A stretch of 6,039 nucleotides of DNA from Ruminococcus sp. UBA5129 (GTDB taxonomy: Bacteria; Bacillota; Clostridia; Oscillospirales; Ruminococcaceae). Shown in pieces: positions 1 through 6,039 of this stretch. Position 1 is the first letter of the stretch; each line of letters opens with the position of its first letter. Location: the NCBI GenBank assembly GCA_002414125.1, contig DHYN01000016.1, forward strand, positions 28,443-34,481, in the 5' to 3' direction. The notes below the pieces were generated by a model. It was not told the origin of the DNA. It searched no databases and saw only the letters and a list, made by a program, of their open reading frames with translations. The translations under genes and the position numbers were made by a program.

Positions 1-487
1 CACATGCATGATCGGCGGTATAGTCGTTTGAAGCCTCGGAAAATATAGGACGCATCATTTCGGCATAGCCGTGCTGCATTTTAGCCGTGAAGCCCTCCGG
101 AGTATCGACCGCAACGCCGTTTAAGGATCTGAGGTAGTTATAAAGGTTGTCGAGCATATCTCCGTCTTCGAGCAGCTTTTCAGAAAGGCGTGTTTTGTTT
201 ATCCTCACACTGTAGCCGCTGCTCTCGATGATAGCGATAGTACTGTCAATGAAATCGCCCTCCTGCATACTGCTGTTGACCTTTTTGATATTGCTCGGCT
301 TGATGGTGTTTGTGTATACCACATTACTCACCGATGCTCCGATCGTGAATCCGAGCACCACGCTCACGATGAAGCCTATGAGCAGGATAAGTGTTTTTGA
401 AAATCCTTTTTTGCCTGCAACGAAAGCTGTTATAAGGAGCAGAACTCCTGCAAAAGCGTCAAGAAACCATTTGAATTGTGTACCCAT
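1..487 (-). CDS. CvpA-like membrane protein, N-terminal part (runs off left edge)
   Basis: The open frame runs 162 codons from ATG at 487-485 to the window edge without a stop, so the C-terminus is missing. Two hydrophobic segments (about residues 7-25 and 32-54) are joined by a short basic turn, AGKKGFSK. This start (Asp near residue 10, a hydrophobic helix, then KKGF and a second helix) is the usual opening of CvpA/colicin V production family proteins. After residue 60 the chain becomes polar, with helical acidic/basic stretches, as in longer Clostridial CvpA-like proteins that carry an insertion between helices 2 and 3. CvpA proteins are inner-membrane proteins linked to envelope homeostasis, and their molecular role is not settled. 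ATG 487 is the only normal start codon in this frame after the in-frame stop at 514-512. The gene lies 52 bases after the DUF5711-like gene and has an unusual leader, annotated separately. Family assignment is by pattern only and is moderately sure. Confidence 0.7.
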   Translation of the reverse strand, partial: MGTQFKWFLDAFAGVLLLITAFVAGKKGFSKTLILLIGFIVSVVLGFTIGASVSNVVYTNTIKPSNIKKVNSSMQEGDFIDSTIAIIESSGYSVRINKTRLSEKLLEDGDMLDNLYNYLRSLNGVAVDTPEGFTAKMQHGYAEMMRPIFSEASNDYTADHAC

Positions 488-522
488 ATCATGCGCCGCC
501 GTTGCAGCGCCTCATCTCCTTT
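485..522 (-). promoter_or_regulatory. Split ribosome binding site with intervening hairpin (cvpA-like leader)
   Basis: In mRNA sense the leader reads AAAGGAG (522-516), then ATGAG, then an 18-base hairpin, then ATGAT, then the ATG at 487. The hairpin arms are GCGCTGC (510-504) and GCGGCGC (499-493), giving seven pairs including one G-U, with loop AACG (503-500). The linear distance from Shine-Dalgarno to ATG is 28 bases, too long for normal initiation. If the hairpin folds, the distance excluding it is 10 bases. Hairpins that bring a distant Shine-Dalgarno to the start codon are known from phage T4 (genes 25 and 38). No T-run follows the stem, so an intrinsic terminator is unlikely. That it helps translation is inference. 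Confidence 0.55.
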
Positions 523-539
523 ACTATGTTATAGTGGGA

Positions 540-1703
540 TCAGGTGTTGTAATCGATCCTGTCAATGTGATCATAGCTGACGAGGAATATGTAGTCGTCA
601 CCTCGTCTGAATTCGCTGTATGAATCGCTGATCTCTGCGGTTGAGCGGAGCGCGCCCGTGAAGTCGTAAGCCTTTATCTCTTTCTGGCTCATGACGAAAG
701 CGAGACCGTCGCGCACCTGAACATATTTGAGCGGTGAGTCAAAATCTATCAGAAGCGGCTTATCGGCACTGCTGAATAGCGCCATTGTATACTTTCTTCT
801 GTCGTCGTCGTTGATGATGACTGCTGTTTTCCCCCCGCTGCTGTCACCGCCTTTGCACGAACCGTCGTATTTATAGTATGAGGCGATCTGACCGTTATCG
901 TCTATATACGCGCAGGCTTCGGAGCCTATTACTACTGCTCCGCCGCTGTATCCTTTGACAGTAAGACCGAACGTATCGACTGTCGAGGATTCCCACACCG
1001 ATTCCTTTTTGTCAAATTTTACCTCAATAGCGCTCGTCACGAGTTTTCCGTTCTGTGCGCCGAGGAAGCTTACAACGCAGCCTGTGCTGTCGCTGTTGAA
1101 GCTGATGTCGCTTATTCTGTCCTTGCAGCTTCGGCTGTAGATTATGCTACCATTCTTGTCGTAAACTATCAGCTCGCAGGCGTAATTGTCAGACGTGGTG
1201 ACGACCGCTGCACAGCCTTTACTGCTGACTCGCGCGAAAACGATATTCTGCGCCTGATTTTTGCTGTAGAGCACCTCATCCTCGCATTCAACGGTAAACT
1301 CGTCACCGCCGCTCTCGAAGATGATAGCGCATTTGCCAGAGACATTGAGCACGGGATTTGTGTAGGGATGCTGACGCTTTTTCTCCCTGCCGCCATCGGT
1401 ATTGTAGTAGTAGATGTAGGCGTCGCTGAGGAGGAAAATAGTATCGTTTCCGTAACCTATCTGGAAATCGCCGCTGTTTATCTCGATTGGGAAATTACCC
1501 TCTGCGAGTCTGCCGTCATTGACGATCGTCTGATAGTGCTTTCCGATGCCCTTAAGCTTCGGCAGCCAAATATCGCGATACATATAAAGTGCGTAAATGA
1601 CGAGCATAAAGAGGAATACCACAGCGAGACGAAAGAGCCTCTTTCGTCTTTTCTTTCTGTTCTTGAGCTCGACGATATCCTCTGCATCAAATTTTTTTGC
1701 CAA
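540..1703 (-). CDS. DUF5711-like membrane-anchored protein of unknown function
   Basis: This 387-residue protein begins with a basic cytoplasmic stretch (residues 1-23, containing KNRKKRRKR), followed by one transmembrane segment at about 24-42. The remaining ~340 residues are predicted to lie outside the membrane. That part is built of short beta-strand-like units with recurring Asp/Gly/Tyr turns, such as YDKNGSIIYS, YIDDNGQIASYYKYDG and AYDFTGALRS. This is the look of a beta-propeller or WD/PQQ-like repeat domain, although no strict repeat consensus is visible. It resembles proteins annotated DUF5711 in Clostridia, whose function is unknown. No catalytic motif or cell-wall anchor is seen. 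The start is TTG at 1703-1701: it has a strong Shine-Dalgarno seven bases upstream and no ATG occurs before the membrane segment. The gene follows truA by 16 bases and precedes a CvpA-like gene, suggesting an envelope role by context only. The DUF assignment is from memory of the family's appearance. Confidence 0.72.
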   Translation of the reverse strand: MAKKFDAEDIVELKNRKKRRKRLFRLAVVFLFMLVIYALYMYRDIWLPKLKGIGKHYQTIVNDGRLAEGNFPIEINSGDFQIGYGNDTIFLLSDAYIYYYNTDGGREKKRQHPYTNPVLNVSGKCAIIFESGGDEFTVECEDEVLYSKNQAQNIVFARVSSKGCAAVVTTSDNYACELIVYDKNGSIIYSRSCKDRISDISFNSDSTGCVVSFLGAQNGKLVTSAIEVKFDKKESVWESSTVDTFGLTVKGYSGGAVVIGSEACAYIDDNGQIASYYKYDGSCKGGDSSGGKTAVIINDDDRRKYTMALFSSADKPLLIDFDSPLKYVQVRDGLAFVMSQKEIKAYDFTGALRSTAEISDSYSEFRRGDDYIFLVSYDHIDRIDYNT

Positions 1704-1717
1704 GGTGTATCTCCTTT
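1701..1717 (-). promoter_or_regulatory. Strong Shine-Dalgarno fixing a TTG start
   Basis: In mRNA sense AAAGGAG (1717-1711) is followed by a seven-base spacer, ATACACC, and then TTG at 1703-1701. The site lies almost entirely in the 16-base gap after the truA stop (TAG, 1722-1720). The match and spacing are near ideal, so the DUF5711-like gene is read as starting at TTG even though it lacks an ATG. Confidence 0.8.
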
Positions 1718-1719
1718 CT

Positions 1720-2505
1720 CTATACGAAAAGGCACGGGACAGCCGTATCTTCTGCGGTCAGCTCGCTTTGGGAATAGAAAACGCGGTTAAGATAAAGACC
1801 GTGCGCCATAGCTGTCCTTCCGGCGCGGAGTCGGTCTCTCGCATCGAGGATAGAGGGTATATCCTCGGGCTCGATACGGCGCTCGCTCACATCGAGGAGC
1901 GTCCCTACCATTATCCTAATCATATTATACAAAAAACCGTTGCCTTTTACAAGCATTATCACAGTATCTCCACAATTTTCTATATCAAATGAATAAATTG
2001 TTCTTACAGTTGTTGAAACCGTTGAACAATCGGCACAAAACGAAGCGAAGTCATGAGTGCCGACAAGTTGTTTTGCACCCATTTTCACCCTGTCGAGATC
2101 GAGCGGTCTGCGGTAGTGGAGCATGAGGTCGGATGCGAACGGATTCTTGGACTCGCTGCAATGGAGCTTGTAGATGTACTCCTTTCCGACACAGTTGAAG
2201 CGCGCGTGGAAGCTCTCATCGGCATCCTCCGCACTGAGGAACGAAATGTCTTTCGGCAGCTCTCCGTTCACTCCACGGACAAGATTCCTGCATGGGATAG
2301 CGCTCGAGGTTCTGACATTGAAGCAGAACCTGTTCGCGTGGACTCCCGTATCCGTGCGCGAGCAGCCGTTGACAGTGACAGGCTCGTTGAGCACCTTTGA
2401 CAGGCATCTCTCAAGCACCTCCTGCACCGTCACGGCATTGCTCTGACGCTGAAATCCGTGATAAGCGGTACCTCTGTAGGCAATGAAGCCTTTAAGATTT
2501 CTCAT
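1720..2505 (-). CDS. truA: tRNA pseudouridine(38-40) synthase TruA
   Basis: TruA converts uridines 38, 39 and 40 of the tRNA anticodon stem-loop to pseudouridine in the cytoplasm. The 261-residue length fits bacterial TruA. The N-terminal motif AYRGTAYHGFQRQ (9-21) is the family's opening strand and loop. The active-site loop SRTDTGVHA carries the catalytic Asp52, preceded by Arg50. Tyr110 in GKEYIYKL matches the conserved tyrosine that packs in the active site. HDFASF (151-156) and the core motif NGFLYNMIRIMVG (189-201) are also typical. The C-terminal strand motif reads TAMAHGLYL, where a proline is usual in the TAPA position, a mild variation. The protein is rich in cysteine (about ten residues) with no obvious metal-binding pattern. 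The ATG overlaps the stop of the upstream YfhO-family gene as TAATG, with no clear Shine-Dalgarno, so translation is probably coupled. truA directly after ecfT is the usual Firmicutes order; here another gene intervenes. Confidence 0.97.
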   Translation of the reverse strand: MRNLKGFIAYRGTAYHGFQRQSNAVTVQEVLERCLSKVLNEPVTVNGCSRTDTGVHANRFCFNVRTSSAIPCRNLVRGVNGELPKDISFLSAEDADESFHARFNCVGKEYIYKLHCSESKNPFASDLMLHYRRPLDLDRVKMGAKQLVGTHDFASFCADCSTVSTTVRTIYSFDIENCGDTVIMLVKGNGFLYNMIRIMVGTLLDVSERRIEPEDIPSILDARDRLRAGRTAMAHGLYLNRVFYSQSELTAEDTAVPCLFV

Positions 2506-2507
2506 TA
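2503..2507 (-). promoter_or_regulatory. TAATG stop-start overlap, YfhO-family gene to truA
   Basis: In mRNA sense TAA (2507-2505) shares its last A with the ATG of truA (2505-2503). The preceding bases encode a lysine run (AAG/AAA codons), giving a purine-rich tract without a GGAG core. Translational coupling by reinitiation is the simplest reading of how truA is translated. Confidence 0.75.
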
Positions 2508-5465
2508 CTTTTTCTTCTTCTTTTTCTTACTTTGATTTTTCGGTGTATTGCTGCCGTTTTTGTTTGCTGCCGACTTTTTATTGGCAGTCTCCTCCTGACG
2601 GCGCTTTATCAGCTCGGAAACAGGTATGTTAGACTCATCTACCTCATCCGAGGACGCTGCATCGGGCATTTTGCTTCCGCCGCCGAGCTTTGTCTCGGAC
2701 TCCTTGCCGTCATCGGGATCGGGTTCGATCGGAATCTTTTTACGGCGGCGAACATCGAAAAATGTGATAACGCCGCATACAACGGCGCTCGATGTAGCAG
2801 CCGCCGTGCCGACCGGGAATCCCTCGGGAACGTACTTGAGAACTATCTCGTGCTGACCGGCGCTGACCTTTGCGCCGAGCATCGCATGTGCAATCTGACA
2901 GGTCTCCGTCTTTTCGCCGTCAACATATACGCTCCAGCCCTTTTCGTAGGGTATCGAGAAGAACATAAGTCCGTCCTTAAGAGCATTGACATTTCCGACG
3001 ATCTTTGTATCCGAAAAGCTTGTGATCTCGAGCTGTTCATCGGCGAGTGCCTGATATTCGCGCTCGAAAACATCCCTGTCGAGAGCGTAGACCTTGAGCT
3101 GGAAGTTTCCCGAGCCCTGATCGGACTTTGTAACGACCTCAGCAATCGTCTGTTTGCCCTCCTGAGCGTTGCCCATGGGGAATACAACGGGATAGTCCGA
3201 AACGCTCACGTTGCTGTCCACCGTTTCGCCGTCAGTCGTTACGACGACCTTTTCGCATCCGCCGTTTGTCGCATAGCCGTATAGGTAGCTGTTTGCAACA
3301 CCGTCATAGGTGTAGTACATCGAAGCCGAGCCGCTTGGATTGTCGCGGCTGTAGGTGTAGTTTCCGAAGCCGTTCTTGGTGACGGAAACTCCCTCATCGT
3401 ACTGAGCGAGTGCAACGGGCTGCGGGATGAACGGATCTTCATTGAGACCGGAGCCGAGTGCGAAGAGCTTATTCTGATAGATGAACGGATCGCTCGAAGC
3501 GGCATTCGTCATGAGGAGGATGTCTTTGCTCACCATGAAGCCGAGCGAGAGCGGATAGTTGTTTTTATACATATATACGCCGTCCTTCTCGGCGAATTCC
3601 GAAAGCGCCATTTCCTCTGATTTGAGAGCGCCGTCCTTGGAGACTATATAGCGGAATCCGAGCATCGAGTTGACAACGGGAGTCGATATGCGATAGAAAT
3701 AGCGGTTTCCTGCCTCTGAGCCGTAGAGTCCTATTCTCTGACAGAATCGTGTGACCGAGACATTTGCAGCCGATGAAAACTGCGAAAGTCCTGTATAGCC
3801 GTACAGACAACTGTCGTTGAGAGTCCATGTACGCGTCATTTCGGTTCTGTAAAACGGCTCTTTTTCCTCCTCGCGCATGTGGTCGAGGAGCACCTGTATC
3901 TGCTCGTCCTTCCAGAAATATGTCTTGTAGTCGGAAGTACCCACGGTCTTTACGCCGATCTGAGTATTGCTGTAGGACTCGGTGATCGTTACCGCACCGA
4001 TGCATAACGAGAGCACGATATTGCGCACGCTCTTATACTTGAACGGAAAGAGCCTTGCGGCGATGAATACGAGGATGAAAGCTGCCGAGATGACGAGCGA
4101 TTTCTTGAACGGGTCTGTCATCTTGAAGCCCTCGTCCGTTGCGGCAGCCTCTGCATATCGGAAGTAGAACACCACCCATGTGAACGCGAGCATACCGATT
4201 ATCTGATAAAACTTCAGACCGTGCTCAAGGATGACCGTGTAAGCGCGGTAGGCGGCTGCAATAAGGATGAATGAGAAGATGAATGCGAAACGGTACGGGA
4301 TCATATTCGTGAAATGGAAGCCGTGCCAGATATAGTTGAGGATATTCATATTGCAGCTTACAGCGATAAGTGCGAGTCCGAAAACAACACTGATCTTCTC
4401 GCGGAGCTTGATATTTCCCGAGAAAATGAAAACTCCGAGGAGGATAACTGCGAGCATTCCGCAGGCGAAGTTCGGCAGACCCTCTTTCATCGTAGGCTCG
4501 TTATAGGAAATGAGGTTCCCGAATATTTTCGTCCACGACTCATACCAAGTTATCTCCTTGGGGAAAACGTTGTTGACGCTGTAGGTGAGCTTTAGTCCGA
4601 AATACGCAGGAAGCGTCATGAACGCCGAGAGCGCGATGCCGAGAACTGCCGAGCGTGCCATGATCCAGAGCTTGATGAAGAAGTCCTTGAAGCCCTTTGC
4701 GTAAAGGACGATCATAGCGGCGAACATGAATACCGCGAAGATGCAGGTGAAGTACGCGATATAGTAGTTGAACACAAGTGAAAGTCCGAGCGAGACCGTG
4801 AACGTAAGCCACTTCTTTTCACGGCATATAGCGACAACTCCGAGCATTACGAGCGGGAACATTGCTATCGTATCGAACCACATTACGTTCCAGTAGTATC
4901 CGAGCACATAGCTGCATAATGCGAACATAGTGGAGAAAATGCATGTAGAGAAGTCCTTGCGCTTGAACGTATATCTGAGGAAGCAGTTGAAGAACGCTCC
5001 GCAGAAGCCGACCTTTGTGATGAGGATGATCGTAAGTGCATCGCGGAGGTATTCCTCCTTGAAGAAGATTGAGATCACGTTAAGTGGGCTTGCGGCATAG
5101 TACGATATCAGCGAAAGGAAGTTCGTACCGAGACCGTTGCTCCACGAATACAGGAACGAGCCTCCGCCGACGAGCTTTTCACGGACTACCTTGAAGAACG
5201 GAAAATACTGATGCCAAAGGTCAACGACCAGCATCTGATGGGTTCCGCGCAGAGGCGGATCGCCTGTAGTCTTGCCGAACGGATGGATGTCCTGAGCTTT
5301 GAAAGCAAGTATCATCAATATGACCGGTATCGCAAAGGCGATAATGAAGCTGAGAATGCCCTTGTCGTAGGCGTAGGACAGGAATTTACTGCCCTTGACC
5401 TTATTTATAGCCGATATGGCAGACTTAGCCGCCTTTTGATCGGATCTCTTTTTTGTCTTATCCAT
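2505..5465 (-). CDS. YfhO-family multipass membrane protein (GT-C-like envelope glycosylation)
   Basis: This 986-residue protein has a basic cytoplasmic N-terminus, a first membrane helix at about 37-57 and roughly a dozen more up to residue ~496. A large extracytoplasmic domain (~497-885) and a last helix (~886-904) follow. The first outer loop holds VVDLWHQYFPF (81-91; Asp82 is the likely GT-C catalytic-position acid) and YSWSNGLGTNF (106-116), then YYAASPLNV (122-130), all typical of YfhO proteins. The outer domain has YGYTGLSQFSSAANV (555-569) and, near its end, the family signature FFSIPYEKGWSVYVDGE (835-851). In Bacillus subtilis YfhO works with CsbB and GtcA to add GlcNAc to lipoteichoic acid, and GtlB plays a similar part in Listeria. 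The sugar and acceptor here are unknown, and no CsbB- or GtcA-like partner is in the window. After the last helix an ~80-residue charged tail ends in seven lysines. The ATG has AGAGG six bases upstream and lies 14 bases after the ecfT stop. Confidence 0.92.
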   Translation of the reverse strand: MDKTKKRSDQKAAKSAISAINKVKGSKFLSYAYDKGILSFIIAFAIPVILMILAFKAQDIHPFGKTTGDPPLRGTHQMLVVDLWHQYFPFFKVVREKLVGGGSFLYSWSNGLGTNFLSLISYYAASPLNVISIFFKEEYLRDALTIILITKVGFCGAFFNCFLRYTFKRKDFSTCIFSTMFALCSYVLGYYWNVMWFDTIAMFPLVMLGVVAICREKKWLTFTVSLGLSLVFNYYIAYFTCIFAVFMFAAMIVLYAKGFKDFFIKLWIMARSAVLGIALSAFMTLPAYFGLKLTYSVNNVFPKEITWYESWTKIFGNLISYNEPTMKEGLPNFACGMLAVILLGVFIFSGNIKLREKISVVFGLALIAVSCNMNILNYIWHGFHFTNMIPYRFAFIFSFILIAAAYRAYTVILEHGLKFYQIIGMLAFTWVVFYFRYAEAAATDEGFKMTDPFKKSLVISAAFILVFIAARLFPFKYKSVRNIVLSLCIGAVTITESYSNTQIGVKTVGTSDYKTYFWKDEQIQVLLDHMREEEKEPFYRTEMTRTWTLNDSCLYGYTGLSQFSSAANVSVTRFCQRIGLYGSEAGNRYFYRISTPVVNSMLGFRYIVSKDGALKSEEMALSEFAEKDGVYMYKNNYPLSLGFMVSKDILLMTNAASSDPFIYQNKLFALGSGLNEDPFIPQPVALAQYDEGVSVTKNGFGNYTYSRDNPSGSASMYYTYDGVANSYLYGYATNGGCEKVVVTTDGETVDSNVSVSDYPVVFPMGNAQEGKQTIAEVVTKSDQGSGNFQLKVYALDRDVFEREYQALADEQLEITSFSDTKIVGNVNALKDGLMFFSIPYEKGWSVYVDGEKTETCQIAHAMLGAKVSAGQHEIVLKYVPEGFPVGTAAATSSAVVCGVITFFDVRRRKKIPIEPDPDDGKESETKLGGGSKMPDAASSDEVDESNIPVSELIKRRQEETANKKSAANKNGSNTPKNQSKKKKKKK

Positions 5466-5471
5466 TTTGTA

Positions 5472-5477
5472 CCTCTC
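5472..5477 (-). promoter_or_regulatory. Shine-Dalgarno of the YfhO-family gene
   Basis: GAGAGG in mRNA sense, followed by a six-base spacer (TACAAA) and the ATG at 5465-5463. It sits within the 14-base gap after the ecfT stop codon (5482-5480), which supports this start and co-transcription with ecfT. Confidence 0.75.
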
Positions 5478-5479
5478 TG

Positions 5480-6039
5480 TTATACGAGTCTGTCCACAAC
5501 TGCCGCAGCGGCGATGAACAGTATGGTGATCGTAAGTGCAATATAGTCCCTGTAGGACGAATGAAGCTGTCTTAGCTTTGTCCTGCCCGAACCGCCGTTA
5601 TAGCAGCGGCATTCCATAGCCGTGGCAAGCTCGTCGGCACGTCTGAATGCCGAGATGAAAAGCGGTATCATGATCGAGATGAGATTCTTTATCCTCGAAC
5701 CCATGCTGCCGCTGTCGATCTCCGCACCTCTTGCCTTCTGCGCTGACATGATCTTGTCAGTCTCCTCAATGAGAGTCGGGATGAATCTGAGTGCGATGGA
5801 CATCATCATTGCAAGCTCATGTACAGGAAATTTAAGCTTATTCAGCGGCGAGAGAAGTCTCTCAATAGCGTCAGTCAGCGTGATAGGCGAGGTCGTGTAG
5901 GTCAGCAGGGAGCTGCCTGCGATGAGCAGGAGTATCCTCACGATCATGAACACGCTTATATTTACGCCGCCCGAGGTGATCCTTATGAATTTCCAGCGGA
6001 AATAAACCTCGCCGCTGCTCACGAGAAGCAGGTTCAGCA
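5480..6039 (-). CDS. ecfT: ECF transporter transmembrane protein EcfT, C-terminal part (runs off right edge)
   Basis: EcfT is the membrane scaffold of energy-coupling-factor importers. It joins the two ATPases (EcfA1/EcfA2) to exchangeable substrate-binding S components that take up vitamins or metal ions. About 185 codons are visible. The frame continues as LNLLLVSS upstream of a GTG at 6022-6020, and the family is usually about 260 residues, so that GTG is internal and the true start lies beyond the window. Recognisable parts are a helix after GEVYFRWKFIRITSGGV, then PLNKLKFPVHELAMMMSIALRFIPTLIEE (in DNA, from about 5847 leftward). Next are the first coupling motif ARG (5734-5726) and the second, AMECRCYNGGSGRT, with CRC at 5611-5603. 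A last hydrophobic helix precedes the C-terminus VDRLV. The two short motifs form the coupling helices that contact the ATPases; the first is canonical and the second has Cys where Ala is usual. ecfA1/ecfA2 are expected just upstream, outside the window. Confidence 0.93.
   Translation of the reverse strand, partial: LNLLLVSSGEVYFRWKFIRITSGGVNISVFMIVRILLLIAGSSLLTYTTSPITLTDAIERLLSPLNKLKFPVHELAMMMSIALRFIPTLIEETDKIMSAQKARGAEIDSGSMGSRIKNLISIMIPLFISAFRRADELATAMECRCYNGGSGRTKLRQLHSSYRDYIALTITILFIAAAAVVDRLV

Noticed and set aside
493..510. Intrinsic terminator after the DUF5711-like gene
   Set aside because: The GC-rich stem is followed by ATGATATGGG in mRNA sense, not a U-run, so it does not fit an intrinsic terminator.
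489..515. Eight-codon reading frame (ATG at 515-513, stop TGA at 491-489) just before the cvpA-like start, a possible leader peptide
   Set aside because: Its ATG directly abuts the Shine-Dalgarno with no spacer, so initiation there is unlikely. The hairpin-bridged start explains the region better. It is also in frame with the preceding gene's stop, but nothing supports readthrough.
228..623. 131-codon plus-strand open frame spanning the cvpA-like start and the end of the DUF5711-like gene
   Set aside because: It lies opposite two supported coding regions, and its hydrophobic start is the complement of the CvpA-like region. No ribosome binding site or domain supports it.
2532..3284. 250-codon plus-strand open frame opposite the YfhO-family gene
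   Set aside because: It is antisense to a well-supported gene, shows no recognisable domain, and its cysteine/arginine-rich composition is what a codon-biased opposite strand gives.
5211..5546. Plus-strand open frame opposite the start of the YfhO-family gene and the end of ecfT
   Set aside because: It is a shadow of two well-supported genes, with no motif and no ribosome binding site of note.
6020..6022. GTG as the true start of ecfT
   Set aside because: The frame stays open to the window edge with hydrophobic codons, and a protein starting here would lack the N-terminal membrane helices expected of the family.

Overview
The window reads as the distal part of one leftward (minus-strand) operon from a low-to-mid GC Gram-positive bacterium, most likely a Ruminococcus-like member of the Clostridia (Oscillospiraceae). 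The basis is the gene content (ecfT, truA, a YfhO-family membrane protein, a DUF5711-like protein and a CvpA-like protein), strong AGGAGG-type ribosome binding sites, a TTG start, and the TruA active-site wording GCSRTDTGVHA. This placement comes from recognition, not from a search.

In transcription order, right to left: (1) 6039-5480, the C-terminal 185 codons of EcfT, the membrane scaffold of an energy-coupling-factor vitamin/metal importer, with its N-terminus outside the window; (2) 5465-2505, a 986-residue polytopic YfhO-family protein, a GT-C-like envelope glycosylation protein; (3) 2505-1720, TruA, the tRNA pseudouridine synthase for positions 38-40; (4) 1703-540, a single-pass membrane-anchored DUF5711-like protein of unknown function, starting at TTG; (5) 487-1, the N-terminal 162 codons of a CvpA-like membrane protein that runs off the left edge.

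Gaps are 14, -1, 16 and 52 bases. No promoter or intrinsic terminator is visible, so one polycistronic message is likely. No stretch above 300 bases lacks a gene. No RNA genes, mobile elements, CRISPR arrays or long repeats were seen.

The layout resembles the common Firmicutes ribosomal-operon tail (ecfA1-ecfA2-ecfT-truA), but the YfhO-family gene sits between ecfT and truA, and truA is followed by two envelope genes. Four of the five products are membrane proteins. The most distinctive small-scale feature is upstream of the cvpA-like gene: its Shine-Dalgarno lies 28 bases from the only usable ATG, and a 7-bp hairpin fills most of that gap. Folding would restore a normal effective spacing of about 10 bases. 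No clearly new multi-gene system is evident.
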